A stretch of DNA of 8,319 nucleotides, from positions 1-8,319 of the forward strand of contig JAAAOL010000531.1 in the NCBI GenBank assembly GCA_009908885.1, in the 5' to 3' direction. The notes below the pieces were generated by a model, which had not been told where the DNA came from, did not search any database, and was given only the letters and a program-made list of their open reading frames with translations. The translations under genes and the position numbers were made by a program. The first letter of the stretch is position 1, and the number at the start of each line of letters is the position of its first letter. Of this stretch, positions 5,753 through 8,319 are shown piece after piece. Origin of the DNA: Bacteroidota bacterium (GTDB lineage: Bacteria; Bacteroidota; Rhodothermia; Rhodothermales; JAAAOL01).

Positions 5753-8319
5753 CTATGCCTTCCCGACCCGCGTCAGCCCCATCCGGTCGTAGCGAAACCG
5801 TCTTCCGTTGGCCGTGAAGGAGAAGCCCTTCTCGTCCTGGTCCATGTCGCTGGCTTCCAGGTCGTCGAACGACACGCTCTCGTCGCCTCGATCTCGAATC
5901 AGGTGATCGGGAATGGAGAGGGCACGGATCGACGGACCCGTCTTGGGCACAAGGGGGCTGGGCTGGGCCTCCGGAAGTTCGACGCGCACGTCGTCCTGCC
6001 CGAGGCGCGTCTGAACCTTATCCAGGTCCTCCCGAAATTCCTGCAGGCCGAATAGCTTGTGCCGCTCGATGAGCACGTGCTTGGCACTCAAGAGATCGGC
6101 GGTCCGCTCTCCGATCACCCATTCAGCATGCCGTCGCCACGCTCCGCGTGCCTCGTCAGGCTCGGTTCCCGCCAACTCCTCGACGATCCGCTGGAGCGCG
6201 TGCGGGTTTGTCCCATGCTCAACCAGCCGTCGATTATCGTCAGGAATCGTCCACACGACCGGCGTATCGTCCTCCAGCAACCGCCAGGTCGCTTCGAGCG
6301 CGCGCAAATCGGCGTATACGGTGCCGAGGCCGTGGGGGCCGTTCAGTCCCTTCCCTGCCAGTTCTCCCTTCATCACGACGGCAGGACTCAGGTCGCGCGA
6401 TGCAGGCGTCAGGACGACGCACCGCGGGGTGCCGAACGCACCGGGGTGCATCCGACCATGGCGATGCAGCCGACCGATTCGCTGGAGAAGCACGTCCACC
6501 GGACACAGGTCCGTCATCAGCAGTGACGCCGAGATATCCAGCGACATCTGTACCGTCTGAGTCGCTACGGCGATAGTGCCTCGAATGGGAATCTCGTTCC
6601 CGTCCTCGTCTTCGGCTCCGAACGCTGCTTCGATGGCGGCATCGAGGCGGGCGCGATCCTCTCCGGCGTAGCGCGAATGGTGCGGCACGGGCGTTCCGTC
6701 GACGCACAGCAGCAAGTCTCGCGCCTCGTTATCCAGCGCTGCTAAGAGCGCGGCTTGAACATCCCGGCAGTCCTGCACGCGGTTGCGAATAATCAATACG
6801 CGGGCCCCTTGCCGCGCGGCTGCGATGGCCCTTTCAGCCACAGCAGCCGGGTTCCCCGCGATCGGGGCGGTCGTCATCGTCACAGACTTCCGGTACCCGG
6901 ACGGCGCCGCAGGCTCCGCGGTAGGCTCCTTGCGCTCGGCGCTGACGTGCGTTACCAGCGGGTACCCACGCTGCGCTGCATCTGCCGGCTGTGGCACATC
7001 CTCAGCGGTCCGCACGGTCTGGTCCGTCAGCTGCATGCGCGCTTCGGTGCCCAGCGTGGCTGACATCAGCAAGGCGTGTCCGCCCGCCGCGAGGTGGTGC
7101 TCCAGGACGGCGTCCAGCAGGCGTGTCATGTAGACGTCGGAGGCGTGCACCTCGTCTACCACCAGAAAGTGGCGAAGCAGCGCTGCACCGCGCATGTGTC
7201 CGTGGCGGACTTGCAGGGCCGAGAGCAGCGCCTGATCGATGGTGCCGACGACGATGGCCCCCGCCAGGTAGCGCTTTGGCCCCTCCGCCGCCCACCGTCG
7301 TTCGCGAGCCTCATCTTCTTCCAGATTGTCGTGCCAGCGGACGATAAAGGGGGCGATAGGAGTTCCCTCTACCCCGTCGACGTTGTAGTAGCCCGGCACC
7401 GCCTGCACGACCGGCGGTGGCTCTGTACCAAACCGAGCACAGACCGTCTTGACGATCCGGTACACGCGCGCGAAGAGTTGCTTGGCGGCAGTGCGCGTCG
7501 GGACGGCGAAGTACAGCCCATCCACGAGGCCCGCCCGGTACAGACGGAAGAAGCGGGCGATAGCCGCCTCCGTCTTGCCCGACCCCGTGTCCGACTCCAG
7601 CACCGTCACGCTGCCGCCGTCATAGACGGGATGATTCAGGGTGAGGTCCTGGACGGGATGGGGCGTCCACGTTTTCTTCTTGAGAATGCCCTCGAATCCA
7701 ATCGGGCCCTTAAGCGAATCCTGATAGGACTGCGCCAGCATAGCCTGCTTCGTCAGGCGATCATGCGCGAGCGTACGGGCTCGATGCAGCACGTCAACAT
7801 CCTCGTCGTCCTGATATGGAAAGCTCGATCCGATCCAGTCGGCAAGGGTGAGCAAACCGTTGAAGGCATGCTGAAAGGACGATCGCCGGGCCGGAAAAGG
7901 CGTGGCGTCGTCGAATGCCATCGGAAACCAGCGTCGCGCGGACCGGCCGAGTTCGTCCAGGGCCGCGATAGGATCGCGGTGGTCATTCGGCTCCCACAGC
8001 CAAGCAGGCACGGCGTGCTTCGGCTTCACAGGCTCGCCATGGTGCCCCCACGTCGCCATGAGGAAATGTGTCAACTCGCGTTCGCTTTCGAACCACGTGA
8101 ACGTCTTTTCGAGATGAAGAGGAAGTAGCAACGTCTCCTGCCACTCTGAGGACTCCAGCACGTCGATCATCGGTCGGACGTGTCCTTTCGACCGTGGCGC
8201 GTTCGGAAAGGCCTGATCCTGAAAGCTATGGTTCACCTTCCCCGCATCATGAAGCGCGGCCAGCACGCAGAGGCGGGCGACGTGTACGTCCGTCAGGTCG
8301 TCCCATCCGGCCAGGCGGG
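5753..8319 (-). CDS. cas3: Cas3 helicase-nuclease (5' end outside window)
   Basis: Cas3 nicks, unwinds and degrades DNA marked by Cascade. The frame is open to the right edge, so the first codons are missing; 854 residues are visible, counted here from the edge. The HD nuclease domain shows LAALHDAGK (HD at 23-24), WGHHG (91-93 for GHH) and LADW (Asp 160); the first metal-binding histidine lies outside. The superfamily 2 helicase follows, with Walker A TGSGKT (244-249), VPTRTA (272-277), DEVH (388-391), SAT (419-421), a motif V-like TQTVQMSLDIS (586-596) and QRIGRLHRHGR (612-622). A C-terminal domain of about 200 residues ends in LTRVGKA. All visible catalytic motifs are intact, so the protein is probably active. 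The single-chain HD-helicase layout and the Cascade genes downstream fit type I-E. Confidence 0.96.
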   Translation of the reverse strand, partial: RLAGWDDLTDVHVARLCVLAALHDAGKVNHSFQDQAFPNAPRSKGHVRPMIDVLESSEWQETLLLPLHLEKTFTWFESERELTHFLMATWGHHGEPVKPKHAVPAWLWEPNDHRDPIAALDELGRSARRWFPMAFDDATPFPARRSSFQHAFNGLLTLADWIGSSFPYQDDEDVDVLHRARTLAHDRLTKQAMLAQSYQDSLKGPIGFEGILKKKTWTPHPVQDLTLNHPVYDGGSVTVLESDTGSGKTEAAIARFFRLYRAGLVDGLYFAVPTRTAAKQLFARVYRIVKTVCARFGTEPPPVVQAVPGYYNVDGVEGTPIAPFIVRWHDNLEEDEARERRWAAEGPKRYLAGAIVVGTIDQALLSALQVRHGHMRGAALLRHFLVVDEVHASDVYMTRLLDAVLEHHLAAGGHALLMSATLGTEARMQLTDQTVRTAEDVPQPADAAQRGYPLVTHVSAERKEPTAEPAAPSGYRKSVTMTTAPIAGNPAAVAERAIAAARQGARVLIIRNRVQDCRDVQAALLAALDNEARDLLLCVDGTPVPHHSRYAGEDRARLDAAIEAAFGAEDEDGNEIPIRGTIAVATQTVQMSLDISASLLMTDLCPVDVLLQRIGRLHRHGRMHPGAFGTPRCVVLTPASRDLSPAVVMKGELAGKGLNGPHGLGTVYADLRALEATWRLLEDDTPVVWTIPDDNRRLVEHGTNPHALQRIVEELAGTEPDEARGAWRRHAEWVIGERTADLLSAKHVLIERHKLFGLQEFREDLDKVQTRLGQDDVRVELPEAQPSPLVPKTGPSIRALSIPDHLIRDRGDESVSFDDLEASDMDQDEKGFSFTANGRRFRYDRMGLTRVGKA

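Noticed and set aside
7076..8128. Long plus-strand ORF of 350 codons, and other plus-strand ORFs throughout
   Set aside because: It lies antisense to cas3, whose helicase motifs are intact. High GC content produces long shadow frames, and these products resemble no family I know.

Overview
The window is almost entirely one CRISPR-Cas type I-E (Cascade) locus, all on the minus strand. Reading in transcription order from the right edge, it carries cas3 (its 5' end lies beyond the window), a DUF4160/DUF2442 gene pair, about 270 bp of structured non-coding DNA, an unrecognised 155-aa gene, then cas8e (cse1), cas11 (cse2), cas7e, cas5e and the first 37 codons of cas6e. No CRISPR array, cas1 or cas2 is visible; in the usual I-E order they would lie past the left edge. 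Every large plus-strand ORF is an antisense shadow of these genes.

Organism: a high-GC bacterium with GC-rich third codon positions. Most starts lack a clear Shine-Dalgarno sequence; cas11 is the exception, with GAGGTGAT. The best internal promoter fits both a sigma70 box (TTGACA-17 bp-TACGTT) and the Bacteroidota-type TTG...TAnnTTTG pattern. This would suit a high-GC relative of the Bacteroidota such as Rhodothermota, but that is a weak inference.

The Cascade genes cas8e-cas11-cas7e-cas5e-cas6e are spaced 19-46 bp apart and look like one operon. Cas6e would cut the crRNA precursor at repeat hairpins. Cas5e, Cas7e, Cas11 and Cas8e would assemble on the crRNA, Cas8e would read the PAM, and Cas3 would nick and unwind the target.

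The unusual part is 4451-5705, between cas3 and cas8e. It holds a DUF4160/DUF2442 pair (often proposed to be toxin-antitoxin-like), a promoter candidate, and a roughly 200-nt leader rich in inverted repeats. One hairpin in that leader, 5045-5073 on the minus strand, closely resembles a solitary type I-E CRISPR repeat in stem register, loop size and 3' handle, including a compensated base-pair change in the stem. The leader is followed by an orphan protein gene 27 bp upstream of cas8e. A crRNA-like regulatory RNA controlling Cascade, the neighbouring pair, or both is the main hypothesis to test; the sequence does not prove it.
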